Both the position numbers and the translations under genes were made by a program. From NCBI GenBank assembly GCA_003049485.1, contig PYST01000025.1, positions 124,001-188,000 of the forward strand: DNA of 64,000 nucleotides, written 5' to 3'. Source of the DNA: Ophioceras dolichostomum (Eukaryota > Ascomycota > Sordariomycetes > Magnaporthales > Ophioceraceae). Shown piece after piece: positions 1-14,500 of the stretch. Below the pieces are notes generated by a model, which saw only the letters and a program-made list of their open reading frames with translations, searched no databases and was not told where the DNA came from. Numbering within the stretch: position 1 is the stretch's first letter; each line of letters begins with the position of its first letter.

Positions 1-1020
<1,020 letters not shown>

Positions 1021-1057
1021 CTATCGGCTCGCGCTCGCATCTACCTAGCTTCGTAAT

Positions 1058-4000
1058 ATGGCGGCCGTTGCCGGACCTGTGGCGTCTGATAGCTTCTCAT
1101 CAAGCTACCTGGGCCAGGGTGAGGATAGCAGAGCTCCAGGTGGTCTTGCTGATGATCCGGGTGAGGGTGCATATTTCATGGCGAAAATCGAATCGATTGA
1201 CAAGATGAAGATGGACGAGTCGAGCTCTGACGAACTGAGCCCTGAAGATTCAAACACCGACAAGTCCAATATTGCCGACACCGCAGCCGAAAAGACAAGC
1301 ACCAACACGTCTGGCAGCGACGGTACCTGCGCCGACAAGCGTGACGTCGAGAAGCCACAGAAAGGCTTGCCTGCCCACGGGAGTGCGAGCCCGACAGAGG
1401 CGGATAGGACCATGAAATTAGAAGCGAGGAAGCTTAGGCGAAAGCTGGTCGTCGCTCTGGATGCGCTTGAGGATAGCATCGATGATGAGAGCTCGAATGG
1501 CATATCCGCCAGGATTCAGGAAAATCTGACCGATGTCCGTGGATTATTTCAGGAGCTCCAGTAAGCCTCAGTCCCAGTCCCAGTCCCAGATCGAGCTCAT
1601 TCTAGCATCGTTACTAACGAGTTGCCTCCCTGACCCACAACAGCAAGATGGCCGCCCTTGGCAAAAGGGGCAACGACAATGGGATCGGCTCAGAGGGTAG
1701 TAGGCATGGTGGCTTCAAAGCCAAGCAGGTCACCATGGAGCTATACAAGAAGATGCTACTGCATGATGATCAAGACTCTGCAACGGCCATTGTCGCCTTC
1801 TACCGCATCCTGCCCACCGCCACTCGGAAGTCGAAGTCCGAGGCGCTTCCAACCAACGAAAGGGGGCCACAGCGCCTCGCCATCTTCTCGAGCAAGCTGT
1901 CAACCGAGTTGGAGGACATCACCAAGATCACCACCAGATCCCGACCCGCCATGTAAGCTGCTTCCCAGCTACCTAGGCGACCTAGGATCTGGATAGTTGT
2001 TAGTGGTTCATCACTACCTGCTAAAGCTCAACGCTAACAATTGTCTTAAAGCATGGCCCGTCCATTCAAGGTATGTTCCCCTTTAACTTGCCAGCGATAC
2101 CCTGGAAACCGAGGAACAGCCAGCCTGATCAACTCTGTGTTACGTAGTGGGTTGTGAAGTTCTATCCCCAGATCCGAGCAAGGCTGGCAGACCTGGAGCG
2201 GAGACTCGAAAAGAAGGACAAGATGGCCAACAGGGTTGACGAGATCAGTCTCTCATCAGCCGCGACCACAAGCCTGGCACTGGAATCTCGCACCGACGTA
2301 CTAGGGAAGCAGACATCCTCCCAGGTGGACAAGCCTCGTGGCCAGGAGCGTGACTCCGGCGAGCCGGGAGGCAAGGTAGGCCTGGATACTGAGTTGGCGG
2401 AGAGCGAAGGCGACGAGCTATACAAACGCACCCAGCTCCTCCGGCTGCTGTGCGACTTCATTCAGTCGGACTTGAGCTACTACATCGAGCTGGCGGAGCG
2501 AGCAGCTCGGGGTACTCTCGAGAAGATCGCCTTTCCGGATCTTTGGTTCATCTTCCAGCCGGGAGAGACCATTTTCGTTACCGAGAAGGACGGAGACGAG
2601 CAGCTGTACAAAATCTTTGCCGTCAATGGTGGCCAAACTCGAAAAGTGGCGACCAAGGAGCCTAGGCCATACGACGAGTGGGAGTTCCCCTCAGGAGGGG
2701 ATGTATCATACGGCCAGGGAAGCTGGGCACCTTTCGAGATTGACTGCTACCACCTGAGTTCCGACGGATATGTGGTTGGGCCGGTCGAGATCTGGAAGCA
2801 TATCAAGCATTTCTCTGGCGAGGTTAAGGTCACCGACCTGCCCATCTGCCCACTCCGCTACCGCAAAGATAAAGAGGACATACTGGCCAGACTCACGGCC
2901 CGGGGGAGGCGATATCTCTCCGCTTACGGGCACAAGACCTACACCGGTATGCCGGTTGCCTTGAGGCACAACCCTGCATTCCGCAGGGAGCTGGTCTTGA
3001 TGGGGAATCGAAGCTATCATTTTGCTGAGGCCATCCGCGCAAGGGAGGAGAAGCGCGAGCTAGTGGGAGGCGACATCTTCATCGACCTCACCACCTTCTG
3101 CTCCCAAATGCCGTTTGGGAGGCCGCGGCTGGGAGAGCTCCAGGCGAGAGAGGGATACCAGGGGGTGCGAGTCGATCGAGTGGACAGGCATGAGATGGCA
3201 TCCTTGGTCGATCCGGAAGTCGACGAGGAGGCCACATCCGACTTCAAGTCTCGTGACCCAACGGCGACCGACCTTGTTCCGGTCAAGACCATGCTGGAGA
3301 GACCTGATGCTGCTGAAGATAACCACCTGTGTCTCCTCCCATGGCAGATCCCTGGCTTTGTCTTTCGTGAAAAGCGCTTCGGTAGGAACTCGATTTGCGT
3401 TCTTGCCATCCCGGTCGTTATCCCCCCTTTTCTACTCCCCGCACATGACTGACGCTCAAATGCTACAGAAATGCTCGACGTCAACCTGCTGAAGGATATC
3501 GACCGGAACGACTGGCCAAACAAGAGGGGCCTGGACGACCTGGTCATCCCAGAAGAGCACCGCGACCTCCTGATCGCCACAGTGAGAGACTATGTTGGAA
3601 GACGGGAGCGTAGTAGCACTAGCACCAACTCGAGCGACGGGATGCTGGCGCAGATAGACATTATCAAGGACAAAGGTCGCGGGCTGGTAATTCTGCTCCA
3701 TGGACCCCCTGGATCTGGCAAGACGAGCACGGCTGAGGCTCTTGCAACGTTCACCCGCCGACCTCTATATCACGTCACCTGCGGAGACCTGGGCACCGAT
3801 GCGAATGCGGTGGAAAAGAGCCTTCATCGACACGGGACAACTGCTCATCAGTGGGATTGCATCCTACTCTTGGATGAGGCGGATGTGTTCCTCCAACGAA
3901 GGGATTACCGGGACACACAGAGAAATGCGCTGGTATCAGGTATGCTTCCTAATTACCTATCCACCTTCCTACCTCACTGGGACTTTCCCTCTCCCCCAGG

Positions 4001-4969
4001 TACCTCTGGAACCTCTGGAACCTCTGGATATCTTAGGTTGATTCAAGGAAGTGTACAAATACATGTGCATTCATCGATATACAAGCAGGAGCTAACTAGG
4101 TCGCAGTATTCCTGCAGCAGCTCGAGTACTATAAGGGCATCATAATCCTGACCACCAACCGAACGGGCGTCATCGACGAGGCGCTAAAGTCGCGCATCCA
4201 CCTGCCGCTGTACTATCCCAACATCGGCGAAAAGGAGACCAAACAGATCTGGGAGAACACGCTCGACCGGATCGAGCGGAACGAAGGGGAGGCCGATGGT
4301 CTTCGCGTCTGGTTCCAACGCAAGGAGCTCGTCCGGTGGGCCGTCGAACACTACCGAGAGCACGAGGCGACGGGCAAGACGTGGAACGGTCGGCAGATCC
4401 GCAACGCCTTCCAGCTGGCCATTCAGCTGGGCAAGCAGGACCTGGAGAGGCGGCTCGCAGAAAAGGGCCTGACCGCGGAGGCCGTCGCGCGGCTGGACAA
4501 GCCTCAGAAGTGGATGAAACGCGTGAGGATCGTGCGTGACCACATGGACACCATCGCACGCGCTGCGGATGAGTTCGACGATTACCTGGTGCGGACTCGC
4601 GGGACGGACCGCGAGTTCGCCATAGACAACTACCTGCGCAACGACGACGTGCCCCCCGAGTCCCTGCCCCTTCAGCAGCAGCAGCAGCTATATCAACAAC
4701 AACTCCAGCAGCAAGGCTTCATGGTAGCGACCCCAGCCCCGGCCGCCTCGCTGCAGCCGTATGCCAGGAAAAATTATGGTTCGGTCCCGCTCGTGGGCGG
4801 CCTGGCCGGGGGCATGGCTACTTCTTCGCTTTGGCCCAGGGCTGGGGCCGGGGTCGGGGCAGGTGCGGCGCGGACGGGAGCTCCGAAGAGAGACGAGTAT
4901 GATGATGACAGCCCGGATGACGACTCGGACGATGACGGCCACCCAGACGATAGAGGCAGAAACAACTAA
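1058..4969 (+). CDS. AAA+ ATPase with N-terminal DUF7025-type region
   Basis: Six exons: 1058-1560, 1644-1952, 2052-2070, 2148-3381, 3469-3939 and 4107-4969, giving 1132 aa. The central region (about residues 430-560) has the YKIFAVNGG-type signature of the DUF7025 module often found before fungal AAA domains. Walker A GPPGSGKTS is near residue 767 and Walker B ILLLDEADVF near 820, followed by a sensor region (ILTTNRTG) and the basic helical lid. The C-terminus is Gln-rich, then Gly/Ala-rich, then acidic (many Asp), and probably disordered. A 19-nt third exon encodes MARPFK. Family members are presumed remodelling ATPases of unknown substrate; the exact role is not known. The start was chosen as the first ATG after the TC tract, in frame with all later exons. 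Confidence 0.85.
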
Positions 4970-7180
4970 CTCTAAGGGACCTTCTTCATTTCATTTTTTT
5001 CCCTTCTTACCTTCGTACCTTGTCTCTCTGGGGTACTCCCTCTTCCCACTCTCTAAATTTGACGACTCACATATTGGAAGGAAGTCTACCTAGATTTCAT
5101 GTATTACCAATCACAACGTATCTGATTCGATGGCAACGAGTCCTCGTGTGATCTAGTTAGTGCCTTGCAACTTGCAACCTGGAAGCTTCAGAGACTCGCT
5201 CAGAGACCCACCACGGCATCTTTGTGTTCCCTTCGTGAACATTGGATGAGATCTTCGAATCGGATCAGATCTGGGTTGATGCGACGAACGGGAGGCGATC
5301 ATCCCGTCCGTGGCATTCCATTCCTACCGGGAATCGCATCGAGCAGCATGAAGCAGCATTGCGGGCTACCGGACAATTGTTTTGGAGATCAAACGCACCT
5401 AACCAGTTTCTTATACTACCTACCTACTGGTAGTTCAACAATCATGTTCACCACAAGTATTGAACCTCAGTTGAACCTCACAGGATCATGCTGTCAATGA
5501 CACTGGTGCCCCGATATTATGCTCATGGCCGGGGACATCCATTGGCAGCCACATGGCTGTAGTTCTTTTCCGTACCAGCCGAGCCCTTCGTAGCGCCCGA
5601 CACACATGGCACATTGGTCATGGGAGGTTTTGTGAAGCTTCGATCGCCCGGGAGAATTGGCACCTCGCGAGTTCTCTGGTCACGAACAGGTTGGTCCGAA
5701 GTTTGTTCTCTCTGGAATCGAGGCGACGGGGCACGGACTTTTCTTGCTATCGTACCTAGCTGAACCTGAGCCTATGAAAGAAACCTTGCCAACTTCCAGT
5801 GAAGCTTCTTTGATTCCCCCACATCAGGCAATTACACAATTACGTCGATGATTGCGTTTTGTACAGTTTCGTCCTTTGATCTGGATTTTGGGCTTCTATT
5901 AATCTCTGTTTCCGCGCGCCAAACCCCTTCGTACTTCGCATCGTATCGATCATCAAGGCGAGACGCCGTCGTCCTTTGATGAAAAAATAACACAGCAGTT
6001 TTGGTGCTACGGCCCACCGACCCTCACCGTCCGCAGACACAAAAGAGGCATCTAATCGGCTTTCGACAAGACATTGACGGAAGATTCCACCTTAATCTGG
6101 GAGATGCATACACAGTATTCCATATTGCGAATAAATGTTTCCCAACCCCCTTATGAAGGGATATTCTGGGAAACCCCTTGCGCTCTTTTTATTTCAGTGG
6201 CTGCTGTGAAGCGATGCAACCCTGACCAGATTGACAGGACGGACGTACACAAAAAAGGGGAGGCGATCGAGGGGAAGTTTAATTGGAGTCTTTCGTCAAC
6301 TGGTCAACTGGCGCTTGCGGCCCCTGCGTTCTCCTCCCTCCGAAAGCTTAACGAGATGCAACCTGCAAGGTACCAGATGCTGAAGAGCAGGGGGTGACCC
6401 CTGGCGGACATCACAGGCCAATCTGTGTTCAATGTGCCGCGTTCAATAAGGAGGCGCCAGAGGACAAAGAGTTGGAGCCAAAGTGGGCGCCGCCAACCAC
6501 ATCCAACCCCTCTGGTTGACGATTCTGGCTGGTGGGCAGGCAAACTCACCGCCGAAAACATCCACTACACAGTATGCCTCCTGCCGTACGCATGCATGTT
6601 TGCTTGCTTTTTGCTGCTCAGATTGACTCGCTTTGGCCTCGATCCTCCCGCTTTAGCTTGCGAGCTTGCCTCCCCTGCTTTGGCCTGCGCGCGTCGTTCG
6701 TCGCCTGCCACCGCCGGGAGGTGGTGAGTGACCAGGCGGCGGGTACGGAATATAGCGCGCAAGTGTGGGCAAGCACCAATTGATGGTCGATTGATGGTCG
6801 ATTGATGATGGGAGGGCCGAATGGAGCGCCATTTCGTCAGGCCCCATATCCAGAGGCGCCAATCTTTTGCCGAATCGCCCAGGGACCCAGGGTGCCATTC
6901 CCAAATCGGCGCACTGTCATTGCTGATGGCAGCCGGCTCCGGCCAATGGCACCTTGCCTTTTCCCCTTTCAAAGGGATTCGCTCTCGCCCCCTTTCTCGA
7001 TGTCACTTTCCACGACCTTTGTTTTCTCCGTCTTGGAGACCGTTCGACTTGCAGACTTGGTCGAGGTCACTGATCACGAGCAGCTTCCTCTTAGCTCTAA
7101 GTTATCCCTACCTCTAATTTTTAATTTCTTGGGCAAGCCAATGGTTCAGTCCAGGCAGCTGCTCTGGCAAAATTGGCAAG
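4970..7180. other. Intergenic, 2.2 kb, no gene seen
   Basis: Holds the 3' region of the AAA ATPase gene and the promoter and leader of the coiled-coil gene. CCAAT-containing sequences occur near 6940 and 7138. A CCTA-rich patch lies at about 5411-5433. Short open frames show no recognisable protein signature. Confidence 0.6.
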
Positions 7181-10100
7181 ATGGACGACTATTACTTTGA
7201 TAAATACGGCTCCCTTGAGAAGCCAGCTGGCACCAACTCGGAGGTTGCTGCTGCCCACGGCCCCTCACCCCCTCAGAAACCTGAGACTCGTTGTGCTTCA
7301 TCTGAACAACCACCAACCCATCAGCTGCCGTCCGGTTCGACCGACCAATCCCGTCCCTCTGGAGACCTGCCGCGAGGTTCCAGAAACATCAGGTCCCAGG
7401 ACCAGAACCAGAACCAGAACGATAGCCAGAGCCAGAGCCAGAGCCAGACCGTGGCCCATCGTCGCGGCGTGCTGGAGAAGGGCAGCGGCGTGCATAGGAT
7501 CACTACATCGGCCGCTGGAGCGCCCATCAAGCGGAAGCCGCTGTCGGCCAGCGCATCGCCCGTGGCCCGCAGGTACTCGGAGTCGCTGTCCCAACAGTTG
7601 CAGCAACAGTCGGGGACGCAGTCGAGGTCGCGAGCTCAGTCACAGTCGCCAGCATCGCCCTCGTTGCCGTTGCCCTCTCCCCCTCCCTCTCCGCAGCAGC
7701 CACAAGCGCAGTCTCAGTACCAGTCCCAGTGGCAGACACCTCCCGGCAGCGGTTCCAGCGGCTCCAGCGGTGGCCACCAGTTCTATCTTGACATCATCTT
7801 GGATGAACTGCCCATGCCCGACCAGCGATTCTCCCGCTCGTTTTCGGTCGATAGCCCAACCATATATGAGTTCCCGGGCGGTCAGGGCATGTTGGCGTCG
7901 TCGTCTTCGTCGTCGTCGTCGTCGGTCACGCCGCAGCCATTAGTTTCCCAGTCAGGGTGAGTCCAGCCAATCACGATGCAGAAACGGCTCATGTTAGATG
8001 CTTGCAATAAGTGTCTCTCCCGCCTTTCTGCTTCCGGCACCCGGGATTCATCTCGGGACAGCTGGGTGTTTTAATGAAAGACATACTCCGAAATGTTTCG
8101 ACAAAATAGCCGCTGACAGGAATGTATGGTATTTTTTTCTTGTTTTGTCTCCAGGCCACCACCTCCACCCGCCCCTGCAACCGCAAACCAGGGCACCGAC
8201 GCGGGTGAGGCGACCTCGCGAAACATTCCAGACGCCAGCCGCGCCAACCCTGCAGGTCTTCAAACACAACCAGAAGCAGCCGCTTTGTCAGAACATCGAA
8301 GCAGTCCGAGCTTAAGCTCTGACCCTGACGAGCAGACCGTCACCCACGTCATCCGAAGTCCAATCCAAAGGGCTGCCGTCCCTCCCTCACCAGGATCTCC
8401 CTCGTCGGACACCTCATCCAACTACCTCCCATACGACCCTCCCAACCACTTGGAAAGTGACTCGGAGGGTCACTTGGAGGGTCACTTGGGTGTCTTGGAG
8501 GGTGATCAGATCTTTGTCGCTCCGGCTGTTCACAGTAAGCCGGACGTCAACCTTAGTAGTATTAATACCTGGGGAGGGGAGGCCATGTCACTTTTTGCTC
8601 GCAAACCTGCACCACCACACCTACATCTCGGGCCCATCGCCGGACACGATACACACGAACAGCACCTCAACCTGCGGACTGCTGCACCAAGCTTTCCTAC
8701 CCCTGCCACAGCTACAGCTACAACTACCACTACTACGACCTCTACCCCTCGGACGACTGGCTCTCCCACTGCCCAAGCTGACGAAGCAGGCAATACTAAT
8801 CGTAATACCGCCACTACCATCACAACTTCTATCACCACCAAGCCCCTACCTCCTCCAAAGTCGCCTGTGTCGTCGAGGCTAGGTACCTTTTTCGGCTGGT
8901 CGAACGCATCTCCGTCGTCGGCCACTGAGTTCTCGGATAAAGGCTACTCACCTCTGCCCTCCCCATTCTCGCCCAAGGCCAGCACGACCGTCTTCACAAA
9001 TGATACCCCCATCTCCGCAGCGACAACATCCACACCAGTTTTCATCGCCGGCAAGAGCTCTCATGCTGGCACCGCGGATCAGAACCCACTGGGATATTGT
9101 GAAGACTACCTGCAGACGCCACCGGCAGCAACGCCGCTGCAAACCGTGCAGATCGAAGACATGGAGGACGAATTGAAAGCCATCGGCGCCGAGTTGGCAT
9201 CGTCAATTCGGCGCGAGATGGACCTGGAGGACCTCGTCGACAGGTTACAATCGGAAATAAACAACCCGCAGGCTCCCGGAAAGAGAACCAGTGATTACTT
9301 TTCCGACTCGGGGTACAGCTCGGCTAAGTTCAGCGAGTACGATGCCGGCAAGGAGGAGATCGCCCAGATTCAGCGTCGGGCCGAGCAGGAGAAGGCGCAG
9401 GTACATCTCGAGTTGAGCCAGAAGCTGCAGGATGAGCGCTCCCGTCGCAGGGATCTGGACCAGCAGATAAAGGAGCTGTCCCTGCGCGCGTCCCAGGTCG
9501 GACAGGAGGCGCAGCGGGCCGGCTCTGACGCCACAGGCCGTGTGCGCGAGCTCGAGCAGACCTGCGAGGATCTCCGTCGCCGGCTGAGCGAGGAGCGCCA
9601 GGTTAAGGATAACTTCGAGGACCTGCTGTCTGCGCTCAAGGGCGAGCTGCAGAGCGCCTCCAACGAACGCGATAATCTACGCGATGAGGTGGTGCCGCAG
9701 CTGCGCGCCCGTGTCGAGGGCCTCGAGGTCCAGGCCTCGGAGCATTCGAAGCTCACGTACGAGAGCACCAAAATCCAACAGGAGTTGCAGTCGCTCAAGA
9801 AGGAAAACGCGATCCTCAAAGTAAGCAGCAGCAGCAGTAGTAGTAGTAAGCTGCAACAGCCTCTATGGGAGGAGCAGGAGAGGGACAAGGAGAACGTACC
9901 CACCACACGTCTGGCCCGGTCCAGCTCCTTGTCCGTCAAAAGCCCGACTCCCTCGTTCAGACTGCAGTCAGCGCCGCTGGGTCGGTCGAACACGGTTAGA
10001 GGCCCACCCAAGGCCCGCCAGCCGACGCAGCTGCACGCACCATCGCAAGGACAACCGGCCGAGTCCCGCGAGGCCATGTCGGAGCGGCTTCGCGACGTGG

Positions 10101-11563
10101 AGGCACAGCGCGACGCTCTGCACAACGCACTCAAGAACTTGCTCGAGCGGCAGGAGTTTCAGAATCGCGAGAGCGAGAAGAGACTCCGCATGGTTGAGCA
10201 AGAGCGCGACCGTCTGCTAGCTAGCTCGCCCAAGAAGGCCGGCTACGAACGCGAGGTGTCGAGCCTGCGCGACGAGATCAGCGTCCTGCGGCGACGGGCA
10301 GAAGAGGCCCTGGAGCAGAAATGGCAGGTCGAGAAAGGCTTGAGTGGTCTGAAGATGGATCTGGACCGTGCTGAGGAGGAAATCGCGGGGCTTAGAAGCC
10401 TGCTGCGCGAGAAGGACATCCTCATTCCGGCCGCTCTGTCCCGCTCGTCGACATCGTCGTCGCTGAGCAACAACCCAACCTTGGCTCTGCCCGTCAGCTC
10501 TGCTTCGCTGGAGAAGGCTTACAAGGAACTCCAAGAGGCGTACACCGAGGCCCTCGACCGCATCAAGAACCTCGCCCCAGGCGCGACCGAGGATGAGAAG
10601 ACTGCACAAGCCATCGGCCGTCTGGAGCGCTCCTTGACTACCACCATGGCGGTGCAGTCGCAGGCGGCGATGCACAGCGCGTTCAGCAGCAGCAGCAGCA
10701 GCAGAAGCAGCAACCACAGCAGCGAGGTCGACTCGTACCGTGAGCGGGCCGAGAGCCTCGAGAAGACGGTCCGGACGTACCTCGACACGGAGCGCGACCT
10801 GGCCTCGCAGCTGAGCGACTCGGCGCGCCGAGTTGAGGAGCTGGCGGCGCAGGTGCAGGCGCAGCTCACCACCAACGCGATGCTGCGTGGGCGGCTGACC
10901 GAGGCCGTCGCCCGCGGCGAGGCAGACCAGCGAGCCAACAAGGACCGCATCGCCGGCATGCAGACGCGGCTCACGGTGATGGAGCGTGAGCTGGTGGCCG
11001 CGCAGACGGCAGCCGAGGAGCGCGTTGCCCGCCACGAGGACGAGCTGCGGTCCATGCGCGACGCCCACAGCGCTCAGCTGCAGCGCCTGCGCGATGGCAC
11101 CGGCGGCCTGCGCTCGCCGCGCGTGTTCCCGCCCAAGTCGCCGCTGTCGCCCATGTTCGCCTTGACCAGCGCGCCTCGGTCTCCCCGCCTGATGCTCAAG
11201 CCGGCAGCTGCCGCCGGCTCCCGTCCCGGCTCTTCCGGCTCGGCGACCTCGGGCTCAGGCCTCCGGCCCAGTCCGCGCCGCTCGTCCACGCTCCCGCCCG
11301 GTGACGTCCGCGAGGCGGCCAAGGTGGACGAGCTTCGCGCGCGCGTCAGGGAGCTGGAGAGCGCGCTCAACACGGCCGACTCCGAGATGCAGGAGGTGGT
11401 CGGCCGCATGAACACGGCGCAGATCGAGGTGCTCCAGCTCCAGGAGGAGCGCGAAAATGCCGTGCGCGAGACGCGCCGGCTCCAGCGCCAGCTCGAGTCC
11501 GAGAAGGTCAAAGCCTTCGAGGACCGGTTCCGGACGCTGAGCTCCAACGTCACGGCCTCATAA
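7181..11563 (+). CDS. Large coiled-coil protein, function unknown
   Basis: Two exons, 7181-7956 and 8155-11563, give 1394 aa. The first roughly 590 residues are low-complexity and probably disordered: Gln/Ser/Asn runs encoded around 7400-7450, Pro-rich stretches and Thr tracts. From about residue 595 (MEDELKAIGAELASS) to the end the protein is a long heptad-rich coiled coil, interrupted by Ser-rich linkers near 9830 and 10690 and a basic Ser/Pro linker near 11100-11300. It resembles large fungal coiled-coil proteins carrying an uncharacterised conserved domain (possibly the DUF7603 type, from memory and not verified). Such architecture fits a scaffold at the cytoskeleton, spindle pole or cell cortex, but nothing here proves a location. 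The intron joins GG|G CCA in frame. Confidence 0.72.
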
Positions 11564-14500
11564 TCACTTCACTAAACCTGTAATATCTACCGCCCTGTAA
11601 CCTAATACCCCTTCCCCTTCACCTGCTTGTCGACCAAACAGACGCAGATATGAGGGGGTTTGGGGAACGAAGATGTACGACCAAGTCTGATCGGCTGCAT
11701 TGGTGGCGTCTCTTTGTTTTGCATTTACAAACCGGAAGGAAGACCGCAAAACCTGCATTGGAAAAGGGAAACTGGAAGAAAAAGCATTGCAAAAGACGGT
11801 GTTTAGGAAAGACTGGGCTTACACACTGGCTGTCTCGGAGTTGTTCCTCTTGGCCCTTTGGCTTTGTTTTTTGAGATATCTTTTTTATCTGGATTGGATG
11901 CTCACTCAGGCCACCTACACTGAGTTACCCATCCCATACACTCGCACACGCTCCCTTACTCACTCACCTGCCTTAGACGAGCTTCACGCCTCACCACAAC
12001 ATCACTGGCAAAAAAGCCTGCTAATTACTGGCTCGCCTATTCTGTATAATGTATTCTTTCCTGCCTTACCTCACCTCGCTCCTGTGGTGTCTGATTCAGC
12101 CCAGACAGCCACACTCATCTACGATGGGGCGCTGTATTTATGTCTAATACCTATTGAAAAACGCGGGTGAGCTTGAGAGGAGAAATTAGAGAGGGAGGAA
12201 GAGGGCGGAGGTCAGGTAAACCGAGCTTCGAGTGTATCGAGCGAAGGAGGCGTTTTTGTCTTGGATCCCGGACCTGACTGTAATATCGTTCACCCTTACA
12301 TAGCACGAGATATGGTATCATATATGAGGAGTAGCCGGAGAGATAAATCGAAAGAAAGAAGACCTCGAACCCGTCCAGCGACAATCTCATTATTACATTA
12401 TATTAGTAACGCATCCACTACCCCGGTCGTTTATTTCTTCTGGCTGAGGGGCTGACTGTGGTCAAGGTGGTCACGTGCCGAAAACCTCCTTTCCTCCCTC
12501 CTCTCCGCGCCCCCTCCTTCCCCCCCCCCCTCGATATTTGTTCCCTCCCCCATTTCTTGGCTACCTTGCCTACCTACAAGTCTCCTTTGGCTTTCGCTAG
12601 TGGATCGTGATGGCAACACCACTGGAGCCTTCTGGAGGACACCAATGCAGGAACCCCCACGGCCTTCGAGAAGTTGGTCGGGCGTGAAAAGTCACGGGAT
12701 CGATGCACACTCGGAGAGCGAGAACTGGGGCGGGCTAACGGCGACGCCGCTTTCGATCCAACTGGGATTGCTTTCGGAAGGTCGCGTACCGTCATCATCC
12801 AGTGTTATCTATCTGCTTTGATAGCGCGAAGTGACACTATCAATTTAGTCGATCATCGCTGTGCCTTGTGCAAGTGCGTACGGGTTGTACCGTTCCGTGG
12901 ACGAACGACAGGACGGAGTCAGCCGTCAGTCCGTGAGTCACATGTGTGTTACTCGGGCATATTTGTGATTTGTGCTATCACAACAAGACGGCTCATGCTG
13001 CAGCTAAGTTCTTCAAATTTGCGCTACCATTATTTGAAGGTGCTATTGTATATCGCCCTCGCATGATGAGTTCAAAACGAGTGGCCTTGTAGCACTCGTG
13101 CGACTCCCCTCCTGCTAGTAAGTTGCGGCTTCGTCTCTGGATTGGGAGACGCCGTGATTGAGTGGAGGCGTCTTCATTCAACTCCACAGGTTGGATAAAG
13201 GCCAACTACAACGCAGGAGACCACCACTGAGAGATAGCTGACCAACGAGGCCCCTTGGCTTACCATCTTGGATACCATCTTGGATGATGGCTGAAAATGA
13301 GGCTGAAACTACGTTACGTTCGGACAGGGACAGTTCGGTGAGCGACCTCGGACTGATGACAACTTGCAGCCCGAATCGAGAGATGGAATGACTGTGCAAC
13401 GGACGAGCAGACACGCAGACACGCCAAAGCATGTGAGGCTAGATCAGCGCAGCTCTCAGCAGGTGGTGATACCGCATGTGTCTGTTTATGCAGACAGCGC
13501 AGCCACCACTTCGTTGCGGATGGTTGTGGAGATAGACGGCACAGAATACAATCTATGGAGTAGATGCGGAACACCAATGGCAGAATTTCACCATCGCCAA
13601 CAGGCAGAGGGGGAGTATGAACCTGCCTGCCTTACTCAGACCTGGTTAGCGGGAACTGATGACGATATGAAACGCAAGAGGTGATGATCTCCCCGCCGGA
13701 GAAAACCAGGAGATGCAAGAGACGCCGAGACGGCAGGGAAAAGGAGATCTGCGAAACGTTTCTTTTCCTCTTTCCCCTTTGGCCCCTGAAAGAGAATGAA
13801 ACAAATGCACAAACTCAAACCCAACATCACCGAGACTTGGTCGTCTGCAAGAGCAAGAGGAAGTGAAAGCCTCAAGGCAACAGCAGGAAGGCGGAGGGGG
13901 CTGAGGGGGATCGTGTCGCACGATATATGTAGATATGAGGGACAGGAGGCTACTGGGTTTCAACTCTCCTGTTGATAGACTATGTATTTCGACTTAGTTT
14001 GCTTCTTTTCTGGTGATGATAGTGGCGAATGGCATGGATATCTCCATTGACGATTCCGTCCGGATTGCGGGTGGGAGTACGGACGGGGACGGGAGTACGG
14101 AAGCACGTAATTTGTAACAATAGCATGTGGTCACCAGTCGTCGATAAGCCACCAACAAAACAGGATGTTCTGACCTGGGCGAGAGATCAAGAGAGATAGA
14201 CCCCTGACGAGTCGTGCAGGAGTGGGAACTCCTAAAAGGCTCATACCGGTGTGACCAGGATGCGAGCCCCTGGACATTGCTTCTCGTTCTGATTTCTCGT
14301 CACCTTGAAAGAGGGGTTAAGAACACAGAACAGGCTGATAAGACGGAGAAAAGACTTGGCCAGTTTCCTATCACGTCTTTGATCTTCTTGCGGGGGAGGA
14401 TGCTCGGTCATCGGTCCGTAAATTGCATCTGCCTGTTCAGGGAAGGTAAGGTACCTTGTGGTCCATCGTCCACAGCACAGAATATGTAAGCCAGAGCCAA

